Assembly (NCBI GenBank): GCA_002717185.1
Contig: PBDC01000039.1
Span: forward strand, 51,404 to 115,403
From: Rhodospirillaceae bacterium
GTDB lineage: Bacteria > Pseudomonadota > Alphaproteobacteria > UBA8366 > GCA-2717185
Length of the DNA stretch: 64,000 bases
Direction of reading: 5' to 3'
Below the pieces are notes generated by a model. It ran no database searches. It was not told the DNA's origin and was given only the letters and a program-made list of their open reading frames with translations. Below, in pieces: positions 1 through 8,396 of the stretch. The stretch's first letter is position 1, and the number at the start of each line of letters is the position of its first letter. The position numbers were made by a program, and so were the translations under genes.

Positions 1-435
1 GGCACTATGTACCTACAAAGGCCCGGCAAGCTGCGCTTCGAGTACGATCCACCGGACCCCTATCTGATAATCACCTATGGCGACTGGTTCATCTATGTGG
101 ACAAGGAGCTCGAAGAGGCGACCTACCTACCAGTCAACAAGACCCCTGCCTATTTCATCGTAAAAAAAGACATCAGCTTTGGCGACAAGCTGCAGGTTGC
201 ATCCTTTCAGAACACCGACCAGGTGTTGCGGGTCGAAGTCGAGCAAGTAGACAACCTCGATTCCGGCCGGGTGATGATGGTCTTCACCGACACGCCACTG
301 CAGTTACGCAAGTGGCAGGTCATCGACAGCCAAGGCAATCTGACCGATACCACTCTGATTAACCCGAATTTCGACGTGCCGCTAAACGAAAGCCTATTCG
401 AGTATGACGGCCCGAAGCCAGCTAGCGGAGACTAA
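1..435 (+). CDS. lolA: Outer-membrane lipoprotein carrier protein LolA, C-terminal part (5' end outside window)
   Basis: The reading frame is open from base 1 and ends with TAA at 433-435, leaving 144 residues. The opening residues GTMYLQRPGKLRFEYDPP match the typical LolA strand pattern (a 'GxxxxxRPGxxRFEY' segment), followed by alternating beta strands with 'DKELEE' and 'NPNFDVPL', as expected of the half-barrel fold. LolA is the periplasmic chaperone that takes lipoproteins from LolCDE to the outer membrane. The true start lies upstream of the window. In many alphaproteobacteria lolA is followed by xthA; here a catabolic block lies between them. Confidence 0.85.
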   Translation, partial: GTMYLQRPGKLRFEYDPPDPYLIITYGDWFIYVDKELEEATYLPVNKTPAYFIVKKDISFGDKLQVASFQNTDQVLRVEVEQVDNLDSGRVMMVFTDTPLQLRKWQVIDSQGNLTDTTLINPNFDVPLNESLFEYDGPKPASGD

Positions 436-516
436 CGCTTAAGGCTTTCGGGTCCCCCTTAATCAAGAAGCGCCATCCGCCATCCTCCCGAACTGCAGGT
501 CGCAAAAAACGCAATA

Positions 517-816
517 TCAATTGACCCCTTCGACGATCCGAAAATCACGCACCGCCCCATCGCCAAGAGCGGCGACTGCAGCTTTATATTCCGAACTGTT
601 ATAGGCCTCTAATGCTTCCTCAAAGCTTGGGAATTCCACCAGCACCGTGCGTTCAGCAAGTCCATCTTCAAAAGCAGCGACTCGGCCTCCACGCACTAGA
701 ATGTTTGCACCGCGCGGCACCATCGCATCCGGTGCCAGCTCAATGTATTTCTTGAGTTTTTCCTTGTCCTGAATCTCCCGGCAGCAGACGACTAGATATC
801 CTTTCGACATGTTCAT
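517..816 (-). CDS. DUF1330 domain protein
   Basis: This is a 99-residue protein of the DUF1330 family (dimeric alpha/beta barrel fold, function unknown). Visible family features are the N-terminal strand GYLVVCCREI, the central GANILVRGGRVAAFEDG and the strongly conserved ERTVLVEFPSFEEALEAYNS followed by YKAAVAALGDGAVRDFRIVEG. I chose the ATG at 816 because the complement shows AAAGGA five bases upstream; a second ATG two codons later is possible, and a longer reading frame reaching 936 has no such site. It faces the amidase gene divergently. A decayed relative lies on the other strand at about 5946-6213. Confidence 0.8.
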   Translation of the reverse strand: MNMSKGYLVVCCREIQDKEKLKKYIELAPDAMVPRGANILVRGGRVAAFEDGLAERTVLVEFPSFEEALEAYNSSEYKAAVAALGDGAVRDFRIVEGVN

Positions 817-982
817 GTTTCCTTTCAGTTCTTTGCAGTTTTCAGCCCCAAGCTTAGCGCATACTGGGACCCAGCTGGAACGCGTCGGCAAAGCAGACCG
901 GTTCCCAATCTTCGGAAGCTGATGTAGGGTCCGCAATTGCGGGGATGATCCCGATCCACGTCAATCAACTGCAGGACGAAAC

Positions 983-2437
983 ATGTCGGAACTAGCCTTC
1001 AAATCCGCAACCGCGCTCGCCGCAATGATCCAAGCTAAAGAGATTAGCGCTCAGGAGCTACTGGAGCATTATCTCGACCGGGTAGAACGCTATAACCCCG
1101 CACTCAATGCGATTATCGTGCATGACGTGGACAGAGCGCGGACACGAGCGTGCGAAGCCGACCAAGCGCTAGCGCGAGGAGAGAGCTGGGGGCCGCTGCA
1201 CGGCGTACCCATGACGATAAAGGAATCCTACAATGTCGCCGGCCTGCCGACGACTAATGGGCGGCCGGACATGAAGGATAATATCGCGGATAGCGATGCG
1301 CTAGCGGTGCAACGGCTGAAGGCCGCCGGCGTTGTACTGTTCGGCAAGACAAACGTACCCCTCAACCTCGCGGATTTCCAAAGCTACAACGAGGTCTACG
1401 GCACCACCAATAGTCCGTGGGACCCGAAACGTATCCCCGGCGGCTCGTCTGGCGGGTCCGCGGCAGCATTAGCGGCGGGGCTGTGCGGCTTCGAATCCGG
1501 ATCGGACATCGGCGGTTCGATCCGCAACCCGGCGCATTTCAGCGGCGTCTTTGGGCATAAGCCAACCTGGGGTCTGATCCCTCCGCGGGGACACGCACTG
1601 CCCGGTTATCTGGTTCAGCCCGATCTGTCCGTCGTCGGTCCCCTGGGACGGAGCGCAACGGATCTTGAAACTGGCGTCCTGGCTATGGGTGGCCCGGACG
1701 AGCTAGATGGCGTTGGACTCACCCTAAACCTGCCTCAACCTACAAAATTGTCGCTTGGCGACTACAAAGTCGCAGTCTGGACAAACGATGCGGTGGCGCC
1801 GGTGAGCCAAGAGGTCCAGGACCGTGTTTCAGCCGTCGCCAAAACGATTGCAAATGCCGGAGGCATCACCGATTTCAACGCTCGGCCGGAATTAGATCCG
1901 GCGGACGCGCACGATACTTTTCAAACCCTACTGTGGTCGACGATGGCAGCCCGCACCCCTGATAAGGATTTCGCGGAGATGGTCCAGGCCGCGTCCGAGC
2001 TGGACCCAAACAACCAAAGTCCCGGCGCCAACCTGCTGCGCACCCAGACTATCACCCATCATGATCACTACACAGCGCACAACAAACGCATGTTTCTGCG
2101 CTGGGCCTGGGACGCATTCTTCAAGGATTACGACGCCCTCATCGCACCGATTATGGCGACTACCGCCTTTGTGCATAACCACGAACCGATGGGCAAGCGC
2201 ACGATCACAATCGACGGTGCGAATCGACCCTATTTTGAGCAGGTCTTCTGGGCTGGGCTGGCGGTGTGCTGCTACCTCCCTTCGACAGTCATACCCACAG
2301 GTCCGAACGCCGATGGATTGCCGATCGGTATCCAGATCATAGGCCGCCAGTTCGGCGACCTGGAAACCATCGGATTAGCCAAGCTGCTGGAGGATGAAGG
2401 CTACGCCTTTACGGCGCCGCCGGGGTATGAGGACTAA
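983..2437 (+). CDS. Amidase (amidase-signature family)
   Basis: The 484-residue protein belongs to the amidase-signature family (GatA, fatty-acid amide hydrolase and bacterial amidases). The Ser-cisSer-Lys triad is visible: Lys80 in MTIKES, the cis-serine in the glycine/serine-rich loop GGSSGGSAAALAAG (residues 153-166) and the nucleophile Ser179 in DIGGSIRNPA. It hydrolyses a carboxamide to acid and ammonia; the substrate cannot be told from sequence. It is not expected to be GatA itself, because gatC and gatB are not beside it and it keeps company with catabolic hydrolases. The start ATG has AGGA at a suitable distance. Confidence 0.88.
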   Translation: MSELAFKSATALAAMIQAKEISAQELLEHYLDRVERYNPALNAIIVHDVDRARTRACEADQALARGESWGPLHGVPMTIKESYNVAGLPTTNGRPDMKDNIADSDALAVQRLKAAGVVLFGKTNVPLNLADFQSYNEVYGTTNSPWDPKRIPGGSSGGSAAALAAGLCGFESGSDIGGSIRNPAHFSGVFGHKPTWGLIPPRGHALPGYLVQPDLSVVGPLGRSATDLETGVLAMGGPDELDGVGLTLNLPQPTKLSLGDYKVAVWTNDAVAPVSQEVQDRVSAVAKTIANAGGITDFNARPELDPADAHDTFQTLLWSTMAARTPDKDFAEMVQAASELDPNNQSPGANLLRTQTITHHDHYTAHNKRMFLRWAWDAFFKDYDALIAPIMATTAFVHNHEPMGKRTITIDGANRPYFEQVFWAGLAVCCYLPSTVIPTGPNADGLPIGIQIIGRQFGDLETIGLAKLLEDEGYAFTAPPGYED

Positions 2438-2567
2438 CTATCTCTTAAGGGTTTGCTATTGGACTTTACGGCCAAACAAACCGTGAAGATCTAAATTCAA
2501 TGAGCAATAGCGCTAAGTAACAGGATTCCTTGCTTCCCGCCCAGGCAGCGTGATATTTCCTAGCACC

Positions 2568-3365
2568 ATGACAACTAATGCCTGTTTGCCCCTTGTTGGG
2601 ATTCCCACCAGTTATATCAAGGATGACGAACGCGGGATGCATCGCACTGGCGGCAACTACGCTGAGGCCGTTCGCAGTGTGTCCAATTGCGCCCCGGTCC
2701 TTATTCCAGCGCTTGGCGACGACCATTGCTTCTATAGCTTAATCGAGCGGCTAGACGGACTTTTTCTGACCGGCGGCGCGCCAAATGTCGAACCTCACCA
2801 TTATGGCGGCAAGCGCAGCCGCAAGGGCACGCTGCACGACCCCAAGCGAGATGCGACCTCGATGCCGCTAATCCGTATGGCGATCGATACCGGTATTCCG
2901 GTCTTTGCAGTTTGTCTCGGTATTCAGGAACTAAACGTAGCGCTTGGGGGCACTTTGCATCAGCTCGTGCACGAATTGCCCGGAAAGAACGACCACCGCA
3001 TGGACCGCACCCTACCCTCCAGCGAGCGGCAAAAACCGCGTCATCCCATCTTCATCACGTCAGGCGGGATGCTGCACAAGCTTACCGGCGGTGAAAAGGA
3101 ACAGATAGTCAACTCGCTACACGCACAGGCGATCGACCGGCCAGCGGACTGCCTGTTGGTCGAAGCGGTCAGCGACGACGATGTAATCGAGGCAGTTAGC
3201 ATGCCAGACGCTCCGGGCTATGTACTTGGTGTGCAATGGCATCCGGAAGGGCGGGAGACTTTGAAAACGACGCTTTCCGACGCCCTGTTCCGGGCCTTCG
3301 GCGATGCCTGCCGCAACTACTGCGCTGCCCGCGGTGGCGAAACGCCTGGTATCCGAGCAGCCTAA
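2568..3365 (+). CDS. Class I glutamine amidotransferase-like hydrolase (gamma-glutamyl-GABA hydrolase / peptidase C26 type)
   Basis: This 265-residue protein resembles PuuD-type gamma-glutamyl-gamma-aminobutyrate hydrolases. The nucleophile Cys116 lies in FAVCLGIQELNVALGG and the His/Glu pair (about residues 225 and 227) in VQWHPEGR, completing the class I amidotransferase triad. The early motif LFLTGGAPNVEPHHYG matches the PuuD-like oxyanion region. PuuD cleaves gamma-glutamyl amides in putrescine breakdown; the substrate here may differ because no other puu genes are present. An upstream GTG at 2550 would add six residues; neither start has a clear ribosome site, and I prefer the ATG. It lies 130 bases after the amidase on the same strand. 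Confidence 0.85.
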   Translation: MTTNACLPLVGIPTSYIKDDERGMHRTGGNYAEAVRSVSNCAPVLIPALGDDHCFYSLIERLDGLFLTGGAPNVEPHHYGGKRSRKGTLHDPKRDATSMPLIRMAIDTGIPVFAVCLGIQELNVALGGTLHQLVHELPGKNDHRMDRTLPSSERQKPRHPIFITSGGMLHKLTGGEKEQIVNSLHAQAIDRPADCLLVEAVSDDDVIEAVSMPDAPGYVLGVQWHPEGRETLKTTLSDALFRAFGDACRNYCAARGGETPGIRAA

Positions 3366-3458
3366 ACCATCTTTCTGACCATTACCGACATTTAACGTTT
3401 TTCGTCGCGCGACCGGTGCCTATAGTGGATCCCGTCGGCCTGCTATAAGGAGATCATA

Positions 3459-4148
3459 GTGAGCGGTTACGCCATTCCGCTTTGGGACCTGCCCGCGTTA
3501 CCGGTCGCGGGCATCGATACAGCATTCCCGGTGCGCCGGATCTATTGCGTTGGCAGGAACTACGCCGCCCACGCGCGCGAGATGGGGCACAATCCAGATC
3601 GCGAGCCGCCCTTCTTCTTCGCCAAACCAGCGGATTCGATTGTGCCGAATGGTGGTGAAATCGCTTATCCGGTGGCAACGCAAAACCTGCACCCGGAAAT
3701 TGAACTCGTGGTCGCCCTCAGCCAAGGCGGCTGGAACATCCCTGTCAATAAGGCCAGCAATTGTATCTACGGCTACGGGGTCGGGCTAGACCTCACAAGA
3801 CGCGACATGCAGGGCGTGGCGAAGGATATGGGGCGCCCTTGGGATCTGTCGAAAGGCTTTGACAACGCCGCGCCGATGTCGGCAATACGTCCAGTTTCGG
3901 AGACAGGCATATTGGAATCAGGCGTTATCACTCTAACTGTCAATGGCAACCTGCGGCAGAAAGGCGATCTCGCGGATATGATATGGAACGTGTCGGAGAC
4001 GATTAACTATCTGTCCGGCTTGATCGAACTGAAACCCGGCGACCTGATCTTTACCGGCACACCAGAAGGGGTCGCCGGGATTGAGCGCGGCGACGTACTG
4101 GTCGGCCATGTCGACGGGCTCGATGAGCTGCAGGTCAAGCTGACCTAA
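3459..4148 (+). CDS. Fumarylacetoacetate hydrolase family protein
   Basis: This 229-residue protein has the FAH-type fold: YCVGRNYAAHAREMG near the N-terminus, PFFFAKPADSIVPNGG, the metal-binding region HPEIELVVAL, GVGLDLTRRDMQ, and near the end NVSETINYLSGLIELKPGDLIFTGTPEGVA. Family members are Mg-dependent hydrolases, decarboxylases or isomerases acting on 2-oxo or 1,3-diketo acids (fumarylpyruvate hydrolase, oxaloacetate decarboxylase). The short length fits the fumarylpyruvate hydrolase/FAHD1 group rather than true FAH. Translation starts at GTG 3459, with AAGGAG a few bases upstream. Confidence 0.88.
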   Translation: MSGYAIPLWDLPALPVAGIDTAFPVRRIYCVGRNYAAHAREMGHNPDREPPFFFAKPADSIVPNGGEIAYPVATQNLHPEIELVVALSQGGWNIPVNKASNCIYGYGVGLDLTRRDMQGVAKDMGRPWDLSKGFDNAAPMSAIRPVSETGILESGVITLTVNGNLRQKGDLADMIWNVSETINYLSGLIELKPGDLIFTGTPEGVAGIERGDVLVGHVDGLDELQVKLT

Positions 4149-4175
4149 AGAGCAACTTAAAAGGGAGGGAAACGG

Positions 4176-4967
4176 GTGCGCATCGCGACATGGAACATCA
4201 ACTCTGTCCGGCTTCGCATCAATCGTGTCGCTGCGTTTGCACAAGCGAATAATCCAGACATCATCTGCTTGCAAGAAACCAAGGTACAGGACGATCTGTT
4301 CCCACTCGAGGCGGTGAAGGAGATGGGCTATCCGCACGTCGCGATCAGCGGCATGAAGAGCTACAACGGCATGGCTATCCTGTCGCGCGTACCGCTAAAG
4401 GACGTAACACGTCAGGATTGGTGCGGCAAAAGCGACTGTCGGCATATTTCCGCCACCCTACCCGGCGGCATCGAAGTGCATAATTTCTACGTGCCCGCTG
4501 GCGGCGACGAGCCGGATCGTAAAAAGAACGAGAAATTCGGTCACAAGCTCGACTTCCTGGACGAAATGACAGCATGGTTTCTGGCGAACCGGACAAAATG
4601 CAAAAAAATGATCCTGGTCGGCGATCTAAACATCGCGCCGTTGGAGACAGACGTCTGGTCACACAAACAACTGATGAAGGTCGTCTCGCACACGCCAATC
4701 GAGGTAGAGAAATTACGCAACATGCAGAAGACGCTCAACTGGACCGACGCAGTACGGCAGTTCATTCCCGAGGAGGAAAAGCTCTTCAGCTGGTGGAGCT
4801 ATCGCGCGCGCGACTGGGACAGCTCGGACCGCGGCCGGCGACTCGATCATGTTTGGGTGACGCCACCGCTCAAAAATTCACTGGAGGGCGCCACCGTGTT
4901 GCGCGAGGCCCGCGGCGGCGAGAAGCCTTCAGACCATGTCCCGGTGATTGTCGATTTCGAACTCTGA
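4176..4967 (+). CDS. xthA: Exodeoxyribonuclease III
   Basis: This 263-residue enzyme is an EEP-fold AP endonuclease / 3'-5' exonuclease of base excision repair. Visible motifs are MRIATWNINSVR with the metal-binding Asn, DIICLQETKVQDD with the catalytic Glu, the central NFYVPAGGDEPDR, LVGDLNIAPLETDVW with Asp and Asn, RRLDHVWVTPPL and the terminal SDHVPVIVDFEL with the catalytic Asp-His. It starts at GTG 4176, preceded by GGGAGGG. mtnP follows after 28 bases on the same strand. Confidence 0.93.
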   Translation: MRIATWNINSVRLRINRVAAFAQANNPDIICLQETKVQDDLFPLEAVKEMGYPHVAISGMKSYNGMAILSRVPLKDVTRQDWCGKSDCRHISATLPGGIEVHNFYVPAGGDEPDRKKNEKFGHKLDFLDEMTAWFLANRTKCKKMILVGDLNIAPLETDVWSHKQLMKVVSHTPIEVEKLRNMQKTLNWTDAVRQFIPEEEKLFSWWSYRARDWDSSDRGRRLDHVWVTPPLKNSLEGATVLREARGGEKPSDHVPVIVDFEL

Positions 4968-4995
4968 TCCAGAATCGCAATTTTAGGAAAGCGCC

Positions 4996-5883
4996 ATGAA
5001 CAAGCCCGGATGCCCCCCCATCGTTGGCGTCATTGGTGGCAGCGGCCTGTACGAAATAGACGGACTTACCGATGTCCGCGAGGAGATGGTCGAAACCCCT
5101 TACGGAGCGCCGTCCGACAACCTAATAATCGGCAGCCTCGAGGGACAAACCGTCGTCTTCCTGCCGCGGCACGGCAGGGGCCACAAGCATTCGCCAACCT
5201 CGCTCAATTTCCGCGCCAATATAGACGCGATGAAGCGGCTTGGAGTGACAGAAATCATCTCCCTGTCGGCCGTAGGCTCCCTGCGCGAGGACCTGGCACC
5301 GGGTGATTTTGTTATCATCGACCAATTCATCGACCGGACCTTCGCACGCGAAAAATCTTTCTTCGGTAAAGGTTGTGTCGCCCATGTCTCGATGGCCGAT
5401 CCGACATGCCGTCGTCTGGGCGATGCAATCCAAGCAGCTGCCGTGGCGTCCGACATCCCAATAAAGCAGGGCGGTACCTATCTGGTCATGGAAGGCCCGC
5501 AATTCTCGACCCGTGCAGAATCAAATCTCTACCGACAATGGGGCTGCGACGTCATCGGCATGACCAACATGCCGGAGGCTAAACTCGCCCGCGAGGCGGA
5601 AATCTGTTACGCCACCATCGCCATGGTCACCGACTACGATTGTTGGCACGAGGATCATGATGATGTCAGCGTCGAGGTTGTGATACGTGTACTGATGGCT
5701 AATGCGGAAAAAGGCCGTATCCTGGTGAAGGAGCTGGCGCCCCGCCTAGCAAACCGCACCGAGAGCTGCCATGCTGGATGTCAAACGGCGCTCGACACAG
5801 CTTTGATCACAGCGCCCGAGGTACGCGACCCAACCGTCATGGCGCGCCTCGACGCTGTCGCCGAACGAGTGTTAAGAGGTTAA
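4996..5883 (+). CDS. mtnP: S-methyl-5'-thioadenosine phosphorylase
   Basis: This 295-residue protein is an MTA phosphorylase of the trimeric purine nucleoside phosphorylase family. It splits 5'-methylthioadenosine with phosphate to adenine and methylthioribose-1-phosphate in methionine salvage. Motifs are the phosphate-binding GVIGGSGLYEIDGL, LPRHGRGHKHSPTSLNFRANI, MEGPQFSTRAESNLYRQWG, and GMTNMPEAKLAREAEICYATIAMVTDYDCWH, whose Asn and Asp contact adenine. GGAAAGCGCC precedes the ATG. It may be co-transcribed with xthA. Confidence 0.92.
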   Translation: MNKPGCPPIVGVIGGSGLYEIDGLTDVREEMVETPYGAPSDNLIIGSLEGQTVVFLPRHGRGHKHSPTSLNFRANIDAMKRLGVTEIISLSAVGSLREDLAPGDFVIIDQFIDRTFAREKSFFGKGCVAHVSMADPTCRRLGDAIQAAAVASDIPIKQGGTYLVMEGPQFSTRAESNLYRQWGCDVIGMTNMPEAKLAREAEICYATIAMVTDYDCWHEDHDDVSVEVVIRVLMANAEKGRILVKELAPRLANRTESCHAGCQTALDTALITAPEVRDPTVMARLDAVAERVLRG

Positions 5884-5945
5884 ACGAAACTCACTCCGAC
5901 AGTTTAAAAAAATTTTTGGGGAGGAAGTCCGTGCCAAACGGATGC

Positions 5946-6213
5946 ATGATCAGCTCCAATTATAGTCTTACAAATTCGGAAATGGCCACGGCTACAGAAA
6001 TACCGCGAAGTCGACCTTGGAAGCCGCCAGCGGTGAGTGGGCGGCGGACAAATCGTCGCACAGAAAAACGGGGTCACCGAGCGAACAGTCTTAATCGAAT
6101 TGAAAAGCTTCAACGCCGCGGTCGCAGCGTAATAAAGCTGCGCTTATCAGGAAGCCCTTCATACCCTGGAAGGCGGGCCGCCAGAAACATTAGGTTGTTC
6201 AAAGGGCTTGAAT
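5946..6213 (+). pseudogene. Decayed DUF1330 gene
   Basis: One frame still spells a DUF1330 protein: LQKYREV (5989-6009), VGGGQIVAQKNGVTERTVLIELKS (6037-6108), NAAVAA, then AYQEALHTLEGG and a tail ending EGLN that parallels the EGVN end of the intact gene at 517-816. The frame is broken by TGA at 6034-6036 and two tandem TAA codons at 6130-6135, the last stop is lost or shifted, about five codons are missing after KYREV, and the ATG at 5946 is out of frame with the rest. A ribosome-site-like GGGGAGGA survives at about 5918-5925. I read this as a dead paralogue, not a sequencing error, because the defects are several. Confidence 0.75.
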
Positions 6214-6251
6214 AGACGGTCAGGTCCGGGACCCAGTCAATTTCAGCTGGT

Positions 6252-6644
6252 CTACCCTTCGTCCTTCTCGACCGGCCCGCCGGCATCACACCAGGCACCG
6301 AACCCACCTTCGATATGGGCCACTGGTTCCAGCCCCATGCGCTGCAGTTGTGCCGTAGCAAGCGCGGACCGCAGACCACCGGCACAGAAGAAAACGAACT
6401 TCTTGCCGGATCCGAACACCTCCCGGTAGTAAGGGCTCTCTGGATCGACCCAAAATTCCAGCATGCCACGCGGCGCATGCAGAGTGCCCGGAACCTTACC
6501 CTCACGCTTCAATTCCCGTACATCGCGGATATCGACCAAGATGGTGTCCTCGTCACCGTACAAAGCAATGGCGTCCTCGACCGATAGGGTTTCGATTTCT
6601 GTATTCGCCTCGTCGACGAGATTTTTCGCGCTCACTTTGATCAT
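6252..6644 (-). CDS. Rhodanese-like domain protein
   Basis: This 130-residue single-domain rhodanese has VDIRDVRELKREGKVPGTLHAPRG in the first half and the active-site loop FFCAGGLRS with Cys87. Such proteins carry sulfane sulfur as a persulfide on the cysteine; the loop here, CAGGLRS, fits a small sulfurtransferase. The insertion MLEFWVDPESPYYREVF is common in the alphaproteobacterial form. The ATG at 6644 has AGGAG upstream; a longer frame to 6689 has none and would overlap ychF. It ends the minus-strand series that starts with rplY and pth. Confidence 0.85.
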   Translation of the reverse strand: MIKVSAKNLVDEANTEIETLSVEDAIALYGDEDTILVDIRDVRELKREGKVPGTLHAPRGMLEFWVDPESPYYREVFGSGKKFVFFCAGGLRSALATAQLQRMGLEPVAHIEGGFGAWCDAGGPVEKDEG

Positions 6645-6654
6645 AGCCTGTCTC

Positions 6655-7755
6655 CTAAACGTTAAATCGAAACAGCATGATATCGCCATCCTGCACGCTG
6701 TATCCCTTGCCTTCTAGGCGCATCTTGCCGCCATCCTTGGCGCCTTGTTCGCCTTGGCAGGTGACAAAATCATCGTAGCCGATGGTCTCCGCCCGAATAA
6801 ATCCTTTCTGAAAATCCGTGTGAATCGTTCCAGCCGCCTCCGGTGCTTTCGAGCCACGGCGTACGGTCCAAGCCCGGCTCTCGTTCGGACCTGTTGTGAA
6901 AAAGGTCACTAGATCGAGCAAAAAGTAGCCAGCGCGGATGACGCGGGTGAGCCCAGTCTCCGCCAGACCGAGCGACTGCAGATACTCAGTTTTTTCCTGT
7001 TGAGTTTCGAGTTCTGCTACTTCCGCCTCGATAGCGGCGGAGATTAACACATATCCCTGATCCGTCTCCTCGGCCATCTCTGCCACGCGTGCGGAAAATT
7101 CGTTACCACTCGCGGCGCTGTCCTCGTCGACGTTGCACACATAGAGCACGGGTTTGGCTGTAATAAGTTGCAATGAGTGGAATATCAGCATCTCGTCATC
7201 GGAGCATTCGACCACTCGGGCGGGTTTACCGTCTCGAAGCGCTTCCAGCGTGCGCCGCATTACAGGTAGACTAGCCTTCGCTTCCTTGTCGCCAGAAGTC
7301 GCGCGCTTTTGTAGCGGCTCGATCCGGCGCTCCAAACTTTCCAGATCGGCCAGCATTAGTTCCGTCTCGACAGTTTCCGCATCACGGATCGGATCTACCG
7401 TTTCTTCAACATGGGTCACGTTGCCATCGTCAAAACAGCGCAATACGTGGACAATCGCCGCGACACTGCGGATATGACCGAGGAACTGATTGCCCAACCC
7501 CTCGCCCTGCGATGCGCCGCGTACAAGACCTGCGATATCTACGAATTCGAGATAGGTCGGAACCTTCTGCGCCGATCCGGTAATCGTAAAGACCTGGTGA
7601 AGTCGCGAATCGGGCACCGCGACACGCCCAACATTTGGTTCAATCGTACAGAACGGATAGTTCGCCGCTTCCGCCAATGCGGTACTTGTCAAAGCGTTAA
7701 ACAAAGTCGATTTACCGACATTGGGTAAACCTACAATGCCACAATTGAATCCCAT
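6655..7755 (-). CDS. ychF: Redox-regulated ribosome-associated ATPase YchF (Obg family)
   Basis: This 366-residue P-loop protein begins MGFNCGIVGLPNVGKSTLFNALT (G1) and contains FVDIAGLVRGASQGEGLGNQFL (G3 with the Obg-type switch II) and a nucleotide-specificity loop around YVCNVDED, the YchF variant that favours ATP. A coiled-coil arm follows and the C-terminal TGS domain is seen in FFTTGPNESRAWTVRRGSKAPEAAGTIHTDFQKGF. It binds ribosomes and affects translation and oxidative stress responses. It lies 4 bases downstream of pth, a common bacterial neighbourhood. Confidence 0.94.
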   Translation of the reverse strand: MGFNCGIVGLPNVGKSTLFNALTSTALAEAANYPFCTIEPNVGRVAVPDSRLHQVFTITGSAQKVPTYLEFVDIAGLVRGASQGEGLGNQFLGHIRSVAAIVHVLRCFDDGNVTHVEETVDPIRDAETVETELMLADLESLERRIEPLQKRATSGDKEAKASLPVMRRTLEALRDGKPARVVECSDDEMLIFHSLQLITAKPVLYVCNVDEDSAASGNEFSARVAEMAEETDQGYVLISAAIEAEVAELETQQEKTEYLQSLGLAETGLTRVIRAGYFLLDLVTFFTTGPNESRAWTVRRGSKAPEAAGTIHTDFQKGFIRAETIGYDDFVTCQGEQGAKDGGKMRLEGKGYSVQDGDIMLFRFNV

Positions 7756-7759
7756 GCGT

Positions 7760-8392
7760 TTATGACTCCGGGGCGGTCTCTGACGTGGACCCCAAAGCCG
7801 GCTTTTTTTCCGGCTTCGGTCTTGGAGGTTTCAAGCCCAACGACACTTTGGTCATAAAGGCATCATATTCGCGTGTACCAAGCGATTCCGCACTGTTACC
7901 AATCGCGTCGATGATCTTCTCAAACATTGATAGTTCGGACTTGGCGAAGTCGTTTAAGACGTAGCCGTGTACCCGATCCTTGTCGCCTGGATGCCCGATA
8001 CCAACGCGGAGGCGGTGAAATTCGTTACCGATATGTGTATCGATGCTACGCAAACCGTTGTGGCCTGCCAAACCGCCCCCCTTCTTCACGCGAATCTTAC
8101 CAGCTACAAGATCAAGCTCATCATGGATGATCAATACGTCGTCCGATTTCAGCTTATAGTAGCGCACAGCTTCACCGACCGCTCGGCCTGACTCGTTCAT
8201 ATATGTAGTCGGCTTCATGGCAAGAACCTTTTGACCCGCCAACGACCCTTCAGCCGTGAGCGACTGGAAACGGGCACGATAGGGGGCAAAGGAATGGCGG
8301 CGGACTATCTCGTCCACCGCCACGAACCCTATATTGTGTCTGTTTCTCTCGTATTTTGGACCAGGATTACCCAAGCCAACGAGTAGCAACAC
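7760..8392 (-). CDS. pth: Peptidyl-tRNA hydrolase
   Basis: The 210-residue enzyme recycles peptidyl-tRNAs dropped from ribosomes. Motifs are LLLVGLGNPGPKYERNRHNIGF with Asn9 and the catalytic His19, PTTYMNESG, IIHDELDL with the catalytic Asp, and KKGGGLAGHNGLRSI. The C-terminus carries an extra Pro/Lys-rich tail (KPPRPKPEKKPALG). I place the start at GTG 8392, just before the first strand, with GAGGAG seven bases upstream inside the end of rplY; a reading frame extending to 8623 is only overlap with rplY. rplY-pth-ychF is a classic bacterial order. Confidence 0.93.
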   Translation of the reverse strand: MLLLVGLGNPGPKYERNRHNIGFVAVDEIVRRHSFAPYRARFQSLTAEGSLAGQKVLAMKPTTYMNESGRAVGEAVRYYKLKSDDVLIIHDELDLVAGKIRVKKGGGLAGHNGLRSIDTHIGNEFHRLRVGIGHPGDKDRVHGYVLNDFAKSELSMFEKIIDAIGNSAESLGTREYDAFMTKVSLGLKPPRPKPEKKPALGSTSETAPES

Positions 8393-8396
8393 CGCA

